Shown: positions 5,107 through 5,138 of the stretch, piece by piece
How positions within the stretch are numbered: position 1 is the first letter of the stretch
Layout of the letters: every line of letters starts with the position of its first letter
Assembly (NCBI GenBank): GCA_031273705.1
Contig: JAISRJ010000140.1
Span: 1 to 5,138, forward strand
DNA length: 5,138 bases
Direction: 5' to 3'
Origin: Clostridiales bacterium
GTDB lineage: Bacteria > Bacillota > Clostridia > Lachnospirales > WQUN01
Translations under genes and position numbers: made by a program
The notes under the pieces: generated by a model
The model's input: only the letters and a program-made list of their open reading frames with translations
Database searches by the model: none
What the model was told of the DNA's origin: nothing

Positions 5107-5138
5107 ACTGCGGGCCTTAAAACCCAGTTCTACAGGTC

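Overview
The window looks like a chromosomal segment of a low-to-mid GC Gram-positive anaerobe, most likely class Clostridia. The reasons are AGGAGG-type ribosome binding sites, frequent TTG/GTG starts, no outer-membrane genes, a secreted LysM+CAP protein and a membrane-anchored M23 peptidase, and small proteins of a type I associate with Clostridia from memory. No mobile element, CRISPR array, integrase or phage gene is visible, and the genus cannot be told from this sequence.

Layout, left to right. (1) 1-951, plus strand: C-terminal two thirds of an alanine/glycine:cation symporter (AGCS family), cut by the window edge. (2) 952-1087: gene-free, with three tandem inverted repeats. (3) 1088-1160, minus strand: a complete tRNA-Trp (anticodon CCA) without an encoded 3' CCA, with a near-consensus promoter of its own at 1173-1201. 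(4) Three minus-strand protein genes, in transcription order: a small P-loop protein (start re-assigned to TTG at 3104), a membrane-anchored M23/LytM peptidase (TTG at 2620), and a small C-terminally anchored protein (GTG at 1561). All three use non-ATG starts preceded by strong Shine-Dalgarno sequences. (5) 3156-3401: AT-rich divergent intergenic region with a candidate minus-strand promoter. (6) 3402-4763, plus strand: exported protein with a long Pro/Gly/Thr/Ser/Asn-rich linker built on repeated LPG units, one LysM domain and a C-terminal CAP/SCP domain. (7) 4799-4856: large interrupted hairpin, the probable terminator. (8) 4855-5106, minus strand: small beta-rich protein of unknown function whose frame stays open to the right edge, so its true start may lie outside the window.

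How the genes fit together: the M23 peptidase and the LysM+CAP protein both point to the cell wall (peptidoglycan cleavage and peptidoglycan binding), and the tail-anchored protein would share the membrane location. This is a loose envelope neighbourhood rather than a demonstrated pathway. I see no clear evidence of a new multi-gene system. The least explained items are the P-loop protein, the tail-anchored protein and the small gene at the right edge.
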